Source: Streptomyces sp. NBC_00370 (GTDB taxonomy: Bacteria > Actinomycetota > Actinomycetes > Streptomycetales > Streptomycetaceae). From it: a stretch of 64,000 bases of DNA. The notes below the pieces were generated by a model. It was not told the DNA's origin, ran no database searches, and worked only from the letters and a program-made list of their open reading frames with translations. Below, piece by piece: positions 63,678 to 64,000 of the stretch. The position numbers and the translations under genes were made by a program. Position 1 is the first letter of the stretch, and each line of letters begins with the position of its first letter. The DNA is taken from NCBI RefSeq assembly GCF_036084755.1, contig NZ_CP107968.1, positions 5,542,501 to 5,606,500 on the forward strand. The letters run 5' to 3'.

Positions 63678-63715
63678 CCCGATGGTGCGCACCCGGCGGA
63701 GTGCGCACCATCGGG
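63678..63715 (+). terminator. Intra-operon hairpin between lipoprotein and permease
   Basis: A 15-bp perfect stem (63678-63692 with 63701-63715) and an 8-base loop, 21 bases past the lipoprotein stop and 58 bases before the permease ATG. It probably limits read-through or protects the lipoprotein mRNA, giving excess binding protein. Confidence 0.7.
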
Positions 63716-63773
63716 CCGCCGGGCCCTTCTCTCGACCCCCTCACAGCCGCCGTCCTGAGAGCAGCGACAACCC

Positions 63774-64000
63774 ATGGTGCAATTCCTCATACGCCGGTCG
63801 TTCGGCGCGATTCTGATCCTCTTCCTCATCAGTGCCATCACATACTTCATGTTCTTCGCCATCCCCCAGGACCCGGCTCTGCTGGCCTGTGGCAAGAACT
63901 GCACTCCGGACGCGCTGGCCATCATTCACAAGAACCTCGGCCTGGATCAGCCGGTGCCGGTGCAGTACTGGCACTACCTCGTGGGCATCTTCGCGGGACG
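63774..64000 (+). CDS. Oligopeptide ABC permease, DppB type (5' part)
   Basis: The first 75 codons of a DppB/OppB-type permease, cut by the window edge. The N-terminus MVQFLIRRSFGAILILFLIS with a first membrane helix, then a periplasmic loop with NLGLDQPVPVQYWHYLVGIF, is diagnostic. It pairs with the DppC-type permease upstream; ATPase genes are expected beyond the window. Confidence 0.88.
   Translation, partial: MVQFLIRRSFGAILILFLISAITYFMFFAIPQDPALLACGKNCTPDALAIIHKNLGLDQPVPVQYWHYLVGIFAG

Overview
The window is high-GC actinobacterial chromosome, almost certainly Streptomyces. The evidence is very dense coding with strong third-position GC, frequent GTG/TTG starts and ATGA/GTGA overlaps. Typical Streptomyces families are present (WhiB, DUF1707, DUF4245, DUF6542, GPP34, SpoIIE/PAS phosphatase, BldK-like peptide importer), along with a DasR-type site before a chitinase. 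From memory, the core gene order resembles S. coelicolor around SCO5040-SCO5114, with accessory genes inserted. I saw no tRNA or rRNA gene, CRISPR array or insertion sequence.

Layout. 1-15.5 kb is core: class II fumarase (cut by the left edge), a LuxR-type regulator, class I fumarase, DUF1707, WhiB, GlpX, DUF4245, a repeat-rich gap, XseB/XseA, an APC permease, a 22-bp tandem array, IspH, polyphosphate glucokinase, DUF6542 and YchF. 15.5-19.5 kb is a small locus I read as an unrecognised RiPP system: a 25-codon peptide gene and an M14 metallopeptidase transcribed leftward, and a RRE-ThiF E1-like enzyme and a PqqD-M50 membrane protease transcribed rightward. 20.3-34.5 kb is a second, larger RiPP cluster.

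The larger cluster has the daptide core. It encodes an MpaB-like recognition protein, methyltransferase, class III aminotransferase, iron-ADH-like oxidative decarboxylase, two precursors ending in Ala-Thr, an ABC exporter and an M50 protease. It is combined with a class III lanthipeptide synthetase (lyase-kinase-cyclase), an LLM flavin/F420 oxidoreductase, a GT2 glycosyltransferase and a LuxR-type regulator. Neither precursor contains cysteine, so lanthionine rings cannot form. The likely product is a daptide whose C-terminal Thr becomes a dimethylated diamine and whose Ser/Thr residues are dehydrated and perhaps reduced to D-residues.

34.7-51.4 kb is mixed accessory and regulatory DNA: GPP34, a secreted beta-helix protein, a threonine-synthase-like enzyme, a GH18 chitinase, a GntR regulator, an NCS1 permease with a Cys-rich tail, a SPOR-like protein, a Nudix hydrolase, an anti-sigma-type ATPase, a SpoIIE phosphatase, a GH18-like protein, and MarR/MFS/isochorismatase. 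51.5-55.3 kb is a leftward succinate dehydrogenase operon. 55.6-64 kb carries a solute-binding lipoprotein, TypA/BipA and a BldK-like oligopeptide ABC importer that runs off the right edge.
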